A DNA stretch of 37,038 nt. Origin: a virus. The position numbers and the translations under genes are program-made. The notes below the pieces were generated by a model, which was not told the origin of the DNA, made no database searches, and saw only the letters and a list, made by a program, of their open reading frames with translations. The stretch spans positions 1-37,038 of IMG/VR virus record IMGVR_UViG_3300035698_006554; one strand, given 5' to 3'. Below, piece after piece: positions 24,424 to 31,522 of the stretch. Within the stretch, counting starts at the first letter, position 1, and each line of letters opens with the position of its first letter.

Positions 24424-25368
24424 TTAAACTAAAAGTTTTTCTATTTCTACAAGTTCATCCATTGACTTTTTTCTTAAATCATTTGGTGTGCTTACTTTTA
24501 ATTTGTCTTTTAAAAATAATCCCTTTTCTTGTAGTGTCATGTTTTCAAGCTTTTCATTAATCATAATTTTAAGTAGTTCAACTTTTTGAGTTTTTTCTAA
24601 ACTAGCTCCATTAATAACTGGTGATTCTATTTGTTCAACAGGTGCTTGTTCCGTTGCAAAGTCAATTCCTTCATGCTCGTTTTGCGTTGCGACCGCTTTT
24701 TGTAATCGCTCAGTTTTAGGCCATAACTTCGAGCTTCTTTTTATGACTGTCTTTTTTAGCATTTCGCCTTCGTCTGTAGACCAAGGGCAAGATTTAATTT
24801 GATTATTTTTAAAACTTTGCCATGCTGCTGTTCTATCGCGTATTACGAAACATTCGTCTACGCTCATAACAGTAACAAGATAATCACCAGAATGTAACTT
24901 TGCTACGCAATATGTTCCAATAGTTTTACCACGCTCACTAAAATAATCACACTTGAAATCTGGCTTTGTTCCGATTCCTCGATATGTAAAATCATCATGT
25001 TCTTTAATTACTTCGGCTTGGACCCATTCAATAGAGCCAGTGTCAGTCGCTAGTTTGATCAATCCACCATAAGGAATATCTAAACAAGCTTTGCCATTTC
25101 TTGGAACTATATGCGCATATTTCAATGCAGGGTTAAGAGATAACCCAATAGCTGCAACGTTTAAAACTGCTGCCCTCAATGAATCAGGATTTTTTAATGC
25201 AATAGTTCCAAGATAGGAATTTTCTTGCACCGCTTGCATTGCAAAAAAACATTCCTGCTGGAATTTAACAGCATCGTGAGTCATTGCAATTTCTTCAAAT
25301 CTTTCACTAACACTATTCACAATATTTCTTATCTCTAACTTGTCTTGTGCTATTAATTGCTTTGCCAT
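24424..25368 (-). CDS. recT: RecT-family single-strand annealing protein
   Basis: The 314-residue protein has the RecT signature around residues 70-100 (VAAIGLSLNPALKYAHIVPR, then CLDIPYGGLIKLA) and conserved aromatic blocks (IGTYCVAKLHSGDY, AAWQSFKNNQIKSCPWSTDE). RecT anneals complementary single strands and drives phage recombination. It follows Gp157 in the same operon, which is a usual pair. No partner RecE-type exonuclease is recognised in the window. Its C-terminal 60 residues are poorly conserved and hydrophilic. Confidence 0.9.
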   Translation of the reverse strand: MAKQLIAQDKLEIRNIVNSVSERFEEIAMTHDAVKFQQECFFAMQAVQENSYLGTIALKNPDSLRAAVLNVAAIGLSLNPALKYAHIVPRNGKACLDIPYGGLIKLATDTGSIEWVQAEVIKEHDDFTYRGIGTKPDFKCDYFSERGKTIGTYCVAKLHSGDYLVTVMSVDECFVIRDRTAAWQSFKNNQIKSCPWSTDEGEMLKKTVIKRSSKLWPKTERLQKAVATQNEHEGIDFATEQAPVEQIESPVINGASLEKTQKVELLKIMINEKLENMTLQEKGLFLKDKLKVSTPNDLRKKSMDELVEIEKLLV

Positions 25369-25369
25369 G

Positions 25370-25897
25370 TTATTTAACCTTTTTGAATTTTATCTGGATT
25401 GATCTATTGCCATCAACAAGCTTCGCGCCTGGCACTTCGATTCCCGCTTTTAAATCGTCTAGTATTCTTTTACGATTAACAGTTACTACTGTTTCAACTG
25501 TTGTGTATTCAGCAGGTATTTTATTTTCATCTTCAATTAATGCAATTTTTGTCTGTTTTCTTTCTGATATTTGACCTAGCTGACCTGTTAGTTTTTTTGT
25601 CTCTAATTGGTCTAAACATTCAGCAACGTACTTTTTAAATCTTTCAATTGTATTTTTTCTAACATTCATAAATTCGTCGAGAAGTTTTTTCTTATTCTTA
25701 CCTAGTGTTATATCATCCTCAAGTGCCTGAATATATCCAACACAACCATCAGTTTTAGTTTGAATCATTGTGAAAATTTGTGATTTTAAATCTTCATGTT
25801 CTTGAGTTAATTCTCCACCATCGGCGATCAACATACTTTCAAGTGTTTTCATTTCCTCGGCCATTCCATAAAGTGAAATACTTAGTTCTTTGCTCAT
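25370..25897 (-). CDS. Gp157-like protein (recombination accessory)
   Basis: This 175-residue protein has the length and pattern of the siphovirus Gp157 family: N-terminal acidic helices (EEMKTLESMLIADGGELTQE), then the basic FMNVRKNTIERFKKYVAECLD and the end block RKRILDDLKAGIEVPGAKLV. In Streptococcus phages it was linked to interaction with a phage DNA-binding activity; the molecular role is not known. CGGAGA lies upstream of ATG 25897. It is co-transcribed with recT, and a good promoter lies about 50 bases upstream. Confidence 0.82.
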   Translation of the reverse strand: MSKELSISLYGMAEEMKTLESMLIADGGELTQEHEDLKSQIFTMIQTKTDGCVGYIQALEDDITLGKNKKKLLDEFMNVRKNTIERFKKYVAECLDQLETKKLTGQLGQISERKQTKIALIEDENKIPAEYTTVETVVTVNRKRILDDLKAGIEVPGAKLVDGNRSIQIKFKKVK

Positions 25898-25925
25898 TTT
25901 TTTTCTCCGGTTTATTGTTTAGTAA

Positions 25926-25954
25926 ATTACATAATTACAAAGCTAGTTTGTAAA
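25926..25954 (-). promoter_or_regulatory. Sigma70-type promoter for Gp157-recT
   Basis: On the - strand TTTACA (25949-25954), a 17-base spacer and TGTAAT (25926-25931) match the -35 and -10 consensus at five of six bases each. It would drive the genes at 25897 and downstream, apart from the long early transcript. Confidence 0.68.
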
Positions 25955-26028
25955 CTGATATTAAAAATTACATACTTCTCTGGATGCTATGACCAAGAAG
26001 AATAATAAGATAAATAACTTAACTATAT

Positions 26029-26627
26029 TTAACCCCATTGACTCGCCATAGCATCGGCGATACCTTGGAATGTTTTTGACCTCAACATAGCTCTATTAGG
26101 GCTAGGTGGTAAATAATGCAATCGCTGTTGTATATTTTTAGGCAGTAATAACATTTCTTTTTTTACGTTATTAGTTTCAATTAATTTAGGAATACCTTTC
26201 AACCATAGACATGTTGATTTTCTTTCGGTATGCCCGAACATGTACGGTTGTATTATTTGTGAGTAAGTTTTACCTATGCCGTATTTGTGAGGAATTGGGT
26301 TTTCGATACAAACCCTAGGACAATCATTTATGCGGAATAGATTAAAGAAACGTACGGCTTCAAGCATAAGCGCGTATCTTTCTGAATTATTCTTAAGGTG
26401 ACATACGCCACTATTAGCTAAGTAAGTGCAAGGAGGATGCGCAATTATTAGGTCCCAGTTATATTTTAAAAGTGGCACAACATCGCCCTGTATATGCGGA
26501 CCTGGCGAGCTAGTATGTAATATATCGCATGATATTGCGTTATGACCCTTTTTAATAAAGCATCCCTCACCGTTCCAGATTCTTCGCAAGCAATTAAAAC
26601 GTCCACTATGAATTTCTCTTTGCGCAT
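26029..26627 (-). pseudogene. Cytosine-5 DNA methyltransferase-like gene, one-base frameshift
   Basis: From ATG 26627 the - strand reads KFIVDVLIACEESGTVRDAL and LK, the usual start of phage cytosine methylases. The frame then breaks in the run of five A (forward strand T 26549-26553); one added A restores KKGHNAISCDI and the rest to 26029. The rejoined protein has 199 residues, with AHPPCTYLANSG (PPC motif, catalytic Cys) and ENPIPHKYG (ENP motif). Such small phage enzymes modify C in their own DNA to avoid restriction. Its start overlaps the preceding zinc protein by 22 bases. The indel may be a real knockout or a sequence error. Confidence 0.7.
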
Positions 26628-26782
26628 TGCTCCAAATATGAATCATTTTCATCATGCAATAGGTCAAAAGTTTTTTTGCATTTTTCGCATAGTGTAATAT
26701 TTCCGCATTTGTATAACGGAGCGTGTCGATTACATTCATCACATTCAATTTTCTCAAATTCGTACTTTTCTTCGGTGTCCAT
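26606..26782 (-). CDS. Small zinc-ribbon protein
   Basis: This 58-residue protein starts at ATG 26782 with AGGA upstream; an ATG at 26791 lies too close. ECDECNRHAPLYKCGNI and TLCEKCKKTF contain two CxxC pairs, a zinc ribbon. It sits before the methylase in the leftward operon. A six-base inverted repeat AGAATG/CATTCT lies in its leader. Function unknown; phage early zinc proteins often bind host targets. Confidence 0.6.
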   Translation of the reverse strand: MDTEEKYEFEKIECDECNRHAPLYKCGNITLCEKCKKTFDLLHDENDSYLEQCAKRNS

Positions 26783-26875
26783 TTTTACCATTCCTGAATA
26801 ATTGTAGAATGCCCGTTCTAAGCCATTCTAATTTTTATCGTGATACTTACATCGTTTTTGCTGTTAAAATTAATC

Positions 26876-27085
26876 TCACGCAAGACCTAGCCGTTTTAGT
26901 TTCTGTTTGAGTAGTTCCTGACATTCGGTAACTGGGCCTTTTGTTTTTTTGACTATACTAACTAGCCTTTTTGCTTCACTCATCGACATACATTGGTCGT
27001 CAGCTAAAAACATAAGTGCATTAACACGTTTTTTATTTGCTGGAGTTAAAAATTGTCTTTTATTGTCTGGTATATATCTCGGCAC
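26876..27085 (-). CDS. Small basic protein after the replication ATPase, unknown
   Basis: The 69-residue protein starts at GTG 27085 with a G-rich site upstream; its first base overlaps the stop of the ATPase gene. It is basic (YIPDNKRQFLTPANKKR, IVKKTKGPVTECQELLKQK) with one helix in the middle. It resembles no family I can name. Its position in the replication operon suggests a helper role, which is inference. Confidence 0.55.
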   Translation of the reverse strand: MPRYIPDNKRQFLTPANKKRVNALMFLADDQCMSMSEAKRLVSIVKKTKGPVTECQELLKQKLKRLGLA

Positions 27086-27921
27086 TACATCCCCCCTCTT
27101 GCTGCTTCTTTTTGTATTAGTAACACATCGCCATAAGATATCTTCCTATCGCCAGTAAAAAGTTTAAGATCATTGTCGTAATACAGTCTCCAATATGTTT
27201 TATTTGCAGATTGATGGTATCTGGCCTTATCAATATGCAATATGCCAGCAGCAGGCTCTAGTTCAAAATAAGTAGACACCATGTAAACGTATGCTGATCC
27301 GTTCGACCATGACCCTGACCCTCTCACGTCCTCACCCGATATTACCGTTTTTCTAATATCAGTACCCTTTTTTGTATGTACGAATACTGCCAATGCTATT
27401 TCATAAGTATCTGCCATTTTCCTAAAATCCGCCATTAATGCACCTTGTTCTTTTGGTGTCATATCTCCCATAAAACTAGTTGAAACGTTATCAACTATAA
27501 CTAAATCAGTCTGGTAGTCGTTGATTACCTCTTCCATTTTTTCAAGTAATTGTTCTGCATTGAGATATTCTTTTCCCCAATTAAGCATAGAGTCTAAGTA
27601 AACCCTGCTTAAATATTTCTCAGGTTTTACCTTGCATCCTTTCGTGATAGCTTCGTTAATTACTTTTTTATAAGAATCGCAAGGTTCTTCTGATAACAAA
27701 CAATAAGTTTTGATTCCGTTTATAGCTGCTTCTACTGCCATGGTTTTACTTATTGTACTTTTACCTTGTCCTGATTTTCCGATAAATACACTTACTTGTC
27801 CTGGCCGTATTCCGTTCGTAGATCTAAGAAAACCCAGCGAAGATGGAATTAATACCTTGTTTTCCGTCAGGTCCGACCGCCTCTTCTCTTCCTCTGTCAT
27901 TATCGCCGTCTGTAATACCAT
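27085..27921 (-). CDS. RecA/DnaB-fold ATPase, replication helicase-like
   Basis: The protein has 278 residues. GKSGQGKST (48-56) is Walker A and TDLVIVDNVS (138-147) is Walker B, followed by VFVHTKKG and a DVRGSGSWSNGSAYVYMV segment, the pattern of RecA/DnaB-type ATPases of phage replication modules. Length is too short for a full DnaB; it may be a helicase loader or a short helicase. ATG 27921 has GGAG with good spacing and lies 98 bases inside the preceding gene in another frame, so the two are overlapping and coupled. Confidence 0.82.
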   Translation of the reverse strand: MVLQTAIMTEEEKRRSDLTENKVLIPSSLGFLRSTNGIRPGQVSVFIGKSGQGKSTISKTMAVEAAINGIKTYCLLSEEPCDSYKKVINEAITKGCKVKPEKYLSRVYLDSMLNWGKEYLNAEQLLEKMEEVINDYQTDLVIVDNVSTSFMGDMTPKEQGALMADFRKMADTYEIALAVFVHTKKGTDIRKTVISGEDVRGSGSWSNGSAYVYMVSTYFELEPAAGILHIDKARYHQSANKTYWRLYYDNDLKLFTGDRKISYGDVLLIQKEAARGGM

Positions 27922-28672
27922 CTAAAAGCTCCGTATGTTTTGGTTCGTATTCTTGCAAGTAACCGTCGAATTTATTTCCGAATAATGTTTCTGGCCTGAG
28001 ATATTTCTTTTCGAAACCACCTTTTAAATAATCAACCATCTTTGCATCTACCACCTTCTTGAAATCTTCCAAAGAGCAATCCTCATTCCACCTAGCTTTT
28101 ACACGCTTTATCAAAATATCAGAATCACATTTGAAAGTTTTGGATGCTCGTTTGTTCAAGTAGTCGGTAATTTCTTTAAACGGAATGTGTTCATGTTCAT
28201 GTTCATGTTCATGTTCATGTTCATGTTCATGTTCATGTTCATGTTCATTGGTATCTATCGATACACATGGAGTAGTCTCTTGATAGGGTATGTTTTCTAG
28301 TTTAAATTTCCGGTACTTATAAAAGTTAATAAATTTAGACACTAACATCGACGAATTATATTTAGTTAAAGTATTTTCGACAGACTTTTGCATTTTGTCG
28401 CCTTTAGAGTTCTTTTGGAAATACTTAACTATCCAAGCAACCCCTTTTTTTTCATCATAAATAACTACTGGTGCTAGGCGCTTAAACGCTTCTGGAATTT
28501 TACTTATACCAAGAACATGCTTTATATAAACCTTACTAGGCTCGAACATTCCAGCCGGATTAATATTCGGGTTGGTTAATAGAAATAAAAAGAGGAGTTT
28601 CGATTTATCAGATAAATTAATAAACCAATCGTCGTCCCAAATACATAACTCAACCAGTTGTTTGGTCGCCAT
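27824..28672 (-). CDS. Replication initiator / replisome organiser with (EH)10 repeat
   Basis: The 282-residue protein has an N-terminal helix-rich domain (CIWDDDWFINLSDKSKLLFL, AGMFEPSKVYIKHVLGI) as in phage replisome organisers, then a tandem Glu-His repeat at residues 143-162, and a C-terminal domain (ITDYLNKRASKTFKC, KYLRPETLFGNKFDGYL, about 166-245) that matches the phage Phg_2220_C family found in initiator proteins. These bind the origin and recruit helicase. The repeat is between the two domains and is a length-variable linker. The helicase-like ATPase follows. Confidence 0.8.
   Translation of the reverse strand: MATKQLVELCIWDDDWFINLSDKSKLLFLFLLTNPNINPAGMFEPSKVYIKHVLGISKIPEAFKRLAPVVIYDEKKGVAWIVKYFQKNSKGDKMQKSVENTLTKYNSSMLVSKFINFYKYRKFKLENIPYQETTPCVSIDTNEHEHEHEHEHEHEHEHEHEHIPFKEITDYLNKRASKTFKCDSDILIKRVKARWNEDCSLEDFKKVVDAKMVDYLKGGFEKKYLRPETLFGNKFDGYLQEYEPKHTELLDGITDGDNDRGREEAVGPDGKQGINSIFAGFS
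28189..28248 (-). repeat. Hexanucleotide repeat, ten copies of GTTCAT
   Basis: Ten perfect tandem copies on the + strand are read on the - strand as GAACAT-type codons, giving Glu-His ten times in the replication initiator. Because the unit is six bases, copy-number change would alter linker length without a frameshift. Perfect identity implies recent slippage. Confidence 0.92.
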
Positions 28673-28675
28673 TTA

Positions 28676-29362
28676 TTACTTCCTATAATCGGTATAGTGG
28701 ATATTAGATTTGCTACGGTTACACTCTGGACAAAGCACCTGCATATTGTCGATATCTAGCTTCAACTCTGGGAACTTTGATACTGGTTTTATGTGATCTA
28801 TTGTTAAATAAGTGCCGGGCCTTGGTTTTATGCCGCACTTAGCGCACATCTCCCCGTCACGGAGGAACACTTGATGTCTAAGAGTTCGAAAATCTTCAGA
28901 ATAGTAATTGAATTTCTTGCTGTCTATGTATTCTTCAACCTCGCCGAGTAACCGCTCGTTCATCTCATCTGGGGTGGATGTAAATACACTAACCCCATGC
29001 AGTGTCTCAAACGCAGATTTATCGTAGTCGTCTGGCCCTACACTGTTAAAACCAATACATGACATTATTGCTTCAGCTATGGTGTTTAATTGCTTATCCC
29101 CTAAGTCTCTGGTTAAAGAAAACTCAATAAGCTGGTCAGTGACGCGCCCCTTTTTCGCGTGGAATCTTTCGAATAACTCTTTATGTATACTGACTTTACT
29201 GAATACATTATCAAAGTAGTCGTATTTATCACCTATGGCTTCGCAGAATAACTCCTGCACTTCTTCATAAATGTCACCTACGGTGGAGATTAATTCCTTA
29301 TTGTCTTTGATTAACTTAGCTAACTTCTTAAGTTTGGCGATATTAACTTTTGGCTTTTCCAT
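28676..29362 (-). CDS. HNH-domain protein, first gene of the leftward operon
   Basis: The 228-residue protein has a C-terminal HNH region: MCAKCG (172-177) and CPECNRSK (211-218) form the zinc site, with TIDHIKPVSKFPEL (187-200) as the catalytic His core. The first 150 residues are helical and of unknown function. HNH endonucleases cut DNA and in phages may be homing enzymes or packaging/replication helpers. It is first in the early operon, next to the replication initiator. Confidence 0.78.
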   Translation of the reverse strand: MEKPKVNIAKLKKLAKLIKDNKELISTVGDIYEEVQELFCEAIGDKYDYFDNVFSKVSIHKELFERFHAKKGRVTDQLIEFSLTRDLGDKQLNTIAEAIMSCIGFNSVGPDDYDKSAFETLHGVSVFTSTPDEMNERLLGEVEEYIDSKKFNYYSEDFRTLRHQVFLRDGEMCAKCGIKPRPGTYLTIDHIKPVSKFPELKLDIDNMQVLCPECNRSKSNIHYTDYRK

Positions 29363-29387
29363 ATCAAATACCTCAATATAAACCGCC

Positions 29388-29421
29388 CCCTCACATGGCT
29401 TACCAATAGATCATGTGAGGG
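29388..29421. promoter_or_regulatory. Perfect inverted repeat in leader of leftward operon
   Basis: CCCTCACATG (29388-29397) and CATGTGAGGG (29412-29421) pair perfectly around a 14-base loop. It lies within 60 bases of the HNH start. It may form a leader hairpin in the leftward transcript or be a protein-binding site. Confidence 0.65.
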
Positions 29422-29499
29422 TTTGGCTATGTTTTACTCTAGTGACAGAGTGAAAAATTATTTAGTGCTTTGGCAAGCAAAGATATGTCACATCAAAAA

Positions 29500-29512
29500 T
29501 TACACGATGTAA
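29500..29512. promoter_or_regulatory. Palindromic operator-like site
   Basis: TTACACGATGTAA has perfect TTACA/TGTAA arms around CGA, a form typical of dimeric repressor sites. It is in the middle of the control region. The protein that binds it is not known. Confidence 0.5.
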
Positions 29513-29605
29513 AGTATTTTCATTATGTTTTTTGTAAAAAATACATGTTGCCATTAATTAAAATAAGTGCTTTGGTTTATGTCCGGTTTAGAATATTAGT
29601 GTCGG

Positions 29606-29641
29606 GGCGAGTGCAATAGTGCGCTTGCCTTTTTCTTTTTT
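29606..29641 (+). terminator. Rho-independent terminator in the control region
   Basis: GGCGAGTGC (29606-29614) pairs with GCGCTTGCC (29621-29629), nine pairs including G-U, loop of six, then T5CT6 (29630-29641). There is no + gene upstream within the control region, so it must end a short non-coding or leader transcript starting at about 29430-29600. Confidence 0.78.
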
Positions 29642-29723
29642 ATCTTTGCAAAGTGTAAAAAATATACAGTAAATTTTATAACATTGAGTATACAAATTAG
29701 TATAGTTTCAATAATATTTATAC

Positions 29724-30164
29724 ATGAGAACATTCGAAATTCACAACGAAAAAGATTTTGATAGCATGTGTAGAATATTCACAGAATATTTTATCAAGCG
29801 TAAAAAAGATGGTTTAAAGTTTCAATCTTTGAACATCGTTTCTAAGAAATATCGAAAGCCAAAAAGTTCAAGCCAACATAAAACTTACTGGTTATGCATA
29901 GGACAATTAAAAAAAGCACTTCATGAAACTGGCAATATATTTAATCAAGATCAACTCCACGAATTTGTAAAAAGAGAATCTGGATTTACTGAAATGATAA
30001 AAATGCCTAACGGTAAATCAATCATGGTTACAAAATCAATATCTGACGATAGCGACGACGCGACTTCGAAAGACCTGAATTTTTTAATTGAATATATTTT
30101 ACAATTCGCTGTTGAAATTCTCAATGTTGATATAAAAATAAACGGAGGAGCATTGGATGAATAA
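29724..30164 (+). CDS. NinB-like recombination protein
   Basis: The 146-residue protein begins at ATG 29724 with no ribosome binding site, perhaps on a nearly leaderless transcript. The block KPKSSSQHKTYWLCIGQLKK (50-69) and the helical layout after it resemble the NinB family of lambda, which acts in DNA recombination. The N-terminal part has basic residues (FIKRKKDGLKF). It is the first gene of the rightward operon. Similarity is moderate; other phage DNA-binding proteins share the block. Confidence 0.6.
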   Translation: MRTFEIHNEKDFDSMCRIFTEYFIKRKKDGLKFQSLNIVSKKYRKPKSSSQHKTYWLCIGQLKKALHETGNIFNQDQLHEFVKRESGFTEMIKMPNGKSIMVTKSISDDSDDATSKDLNFLIEYILQFAVEILNVDIKINGGALDE

Positions 30165-30360
30165 ACCATATTTAAAAAACGGCACGAGGAAATATTATAA
30201 AATATCTGGAAAGATTTATAATAGTATTGAAGATATTAAAAACTTTTATGGTCGTCCACGATCTACAATATTAGAATGGATCAATGATAAAAAAACGATT
30301 GACGGGGACGTGATAAGGTCACTTTCTGAAGTTGAGGAAGTAGTAAATGAGCCGGCTTAA
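30157..30360 (+). CDS. Small protein with possible helix-turn-helix
   Basis: The 67-residue protein overlaps the upstream gene by eight bases and has GGAGGAG before ATG 30157. NSIEDIKNFYGRPRSTILEW looks like a compact helix-turn-helix (helix, GRPRST turn, helix). The start YLKNGTRKYYKISGK is basic. It may be a transcription regulator of the small-gene operon, which is inference. Confidence 0.55.
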   Translation: MNKPYLKNGTRKYYKISGKIYNSIEDIKNFYGRPRSTILEWINDKKTIDGDVIRSLSEVEEVVNEPA

Positions 30361-30562
30361 ATTTATATTAGAGAATAAAACTACAATGGAGCTAACGATA
30401 AAAAATAAAAAACATGCAGCGGTATGGCTCTCAAACCAGCAGCTAGACGGTGTTTATCCTTGTTGTGGGATTAATTGTGATGATTGCGAGTTGAACGGAA
30501 ATGTTTGTAAGCATAAATTTGGGTTAGCTGATATTGTAAAAATAGAGGGAGTAATTTCATGA
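30347..30562 (+). CDS. Small cysteine-rich protein
   Basis: This 71-residue ORF starts at ATG 30347, 13 bases before the previous stop, with GAGGA upstream. It contains VYPCCGINCDDCELNGNVCK (36-55), six cysteines that could bind zinc or form disulfides. Its stop overlaps the next ATG. Function unknown. Confidence 0.55.
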   Translation: MSRLKFILENKTTMELTIKNKKHAAVWLSNQQLDGVYPCCGINCDDCELNGNVCKHKFGLADIVKIEGVIS

Positions 30563-30750
30563 ATGTAGTATATATGGTTTTAATTTTGTCACTAATTGGA
30601 TGCGGTCAAAGTACGCTAGAAAGTGATTTGAATAATATTGTAGTATGCATCGAAGGAAATAAATATAAAATAGAATCTGGACTAGGTGACTCTTATTTTA
30701 TTTCCAAAATAGAAGGTAACTGTATTCAATTAATCGGAGTTACCGAGTAG
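30559..30750 (+). CDS. Small putative lipoprotein
   Basis: The 63-residue protein begins NVVYMVLILSLIGCGQSTLE: a short hydrophobic segment followed by the lipobox LIGC. After that, ESDLNNIVVCIEGNKYKIES is polar. It may be displayed in a membrane, for instance to exclude other phages. It ends in IGVTE, which is coded by a short direct repeat shared with the next gene but one. Confidence 0.6.
   Translation: MNVVYMVLILSLIGCGQSTLESDLNNIVVCIEGNKYKIESGLGDSYFISKIEGNCIQLIGVTE
30733..30750 (+). repeat. Junction repeat, copy 1
   Basis: The 18 bases from ATCGGAGTT to GAGTAG are identical to those at 30959-30976. In both cases they encode IGVTE and the stop of a gene, and a near-identical ribosome binding site follows. 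Confidence 0.85.
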
Positions 30751-30766
30751 TTAAAGGAGAGAGGAA

Positions 30767-30976
30767 ATGGCATTCGTGAAAAAATTAGAAATCAAATCAG
30801 AAAAAATAACGATTTACTCATGTCCGTATTGCGACAACGACAGTCGAAGTGCAGCCGTTATAACTAGTTGTCGAAATGAATGTTTCGAAGATGCAAAGGC
30901 AGATTACTACGACGGGCTTAGAGATGAAGCTAAAAGTGAGAGAGCGAGAAATGAACCTATCGGAGTTACCGAGTAG
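30767..30976 (+). CDS. Small cysteine-containing protein
   Basis: This 69-residue protein starts at ATG 30767 with AAGGAGA upstream. It has SCPYCDNDSRSAA and TSCRNECFED, two Cys pairs of zinc-ribbon form, then a charged segment (DAKADYYDGLRDEAKSERAR) and the shared end IGVTE. It may bind a host regulator; no family is recognised. Confidence 0.55.
   Translation: MAFVKKLEIKSEKITIYSCPYCDNDSRSAAVITSCRNECFEDAKADYYDGLRDEAKSERARNEPIGVTE
30959..30976 (+). repeat. Junction repeat, copy 2
   Basis: Identical to 30733-30750, at the end of the following small gene. The next 10 bases (GTGAAGGAGA here, TTAAAGGAGA there) are also close, so the duplicated unit covers the gene end plus the next gene's ribosome binding site. 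Confidence 0.85.
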
Positions 30977-30992
30977 GTGAAGGAGAAAAACA

Positions 30993-31214
30993 ATGAGTGT
31001 TAAGTATACAGCGAAGCATATAGATGGTGTTATTCGAGAGATTAATACAGGGAAGTGTATTAAGAGTGTATGTCATAATTGGTGCCCCGAGTGTTTATTG
31101 AAGGGGGTATCGAACTGTCAACTGCCCCATGATAGACGTTCCATTGTCCAGCATGTGAACAAACGGTTATCTGATGCTGATTCCAACTATCGTTTGGAGT
31201 GGGTGGAAGTATGA
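30993..31214 (+). CDS. Small cysteine-rich protein
   Basis: This 73-residue protein has AAGGAG before ATG 30993. GKCIKSVCHNWCPECLLKGV (19-38) and CQLPHDRRS contain five or more cysteines in a likely zinc site. The rest is charged (KRLSDADSNYRLEW). Overlaps the next ATG (ATGA). Function unknown. Confidence 0.55.
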   Translation: MSVKYTAKHIDGVIREINTGKCIKSVCHNWCPECLLKGVSNCQLPHDRRSIVQHVNKRLSDADSNYRLEWVEV

Positions 31215-31459
31215 GTGACTTCACTTGTAAGCTATGTGGTATCGTATGTGTCGACAGTAAATCTAATATCGAGTTATGTTTTCATTGCTCATACGAGTTA
31301 GGAGTATATGAGCTTGAATGTCAGCTAAAATGTCAGCATTCTAAGGTTGATCTGTTTTGTAAGTCCGATAGATACCAAAGACAAGAGAAGAACCATCTTC
31401 AAAAACTCAAAGAGAAAGATGACGAGATCAAGATGCTAACCAAAAGTGTACAAAAATGA
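31211..31459 (+). CDS. Small zinc-binding protein with C-terminal helix
   Basis: ATG 31211 overlaps the previous TGA; the reading frame is open upstream but GTG 31199 is less likely. The 82 residues include CKLCGIVC, CFHC and ECQLKCQHSK, several Cys pairs, and a C-terminal helix rich in K and E (RQEKNHLQKLKEKDDEIKML) that could form a coiled coil. Function unknown. The first stem-loop repeat begins at its stop codon. Confidence 0.58.
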   Translation: MSDFTCKLCGIVCVDSKSNIELCFHCSYELGVYELECQLKCQHSKVDLFCKSDRYQRQEKNHLQKLKEKDDEIKMLTKSVQK

Positions 31460-31508
31460 CACACCCCATATAGCCGGAGTTATATGGGATGAATAAAATA
31501 AATACAAT
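31457..31508 (+). repeat. Stem-loop cassette repeat, copy A
   Basis: CCCATATA (31465-31472) pairs with TATATGGG (31481-31488) around the loop GCCGGAGT. A TACAAT hexamer (31503-31508) follows. It starts at the stop codon of the gene before and ends just ahead of the next gene's ribosome binding site. Confidence 0.8.
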
Positions 31509-31522
31509 TTAGGAGAATCGAA

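Larger units (their letters stand above)
29363..29723. promoter_or_regulatory. Divergent control region between early operons
   Basis: This 361-base AT-rich gap holds no credible gene. It separates the leftward HNH/replication operon from the rightward small-gene operon, so promoters for both should lie here. It contains a perfect ten-base inverted repeat (29388-29421), an ACTCT/AGAGT pair (29436-29451), the palindrome at 29500-29512, the repeated decamer AGTGCTTTGG (29464-29473 and 29567-29576), and a + strand terminator at 29606-29641. A weak -10-like TATAGT (29701-29706) lies 18 bases before the rightward ATG. No clear phage repressor gene is next to it. Confidence 0.7.

Noticed and set aside
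28189-28248. On/off phase variation by the hexamer repeat
   Set aside because: Units of six bases keep the frame, so only linker length changes; no on/off switch is possible.
28676-29362. Integrase or transposase in the leftward operon
   Set aside because: The first gene has only an HNH motif; no tyrosine or serine recombinase motifs or DDE pattern were found in any frame of the window.
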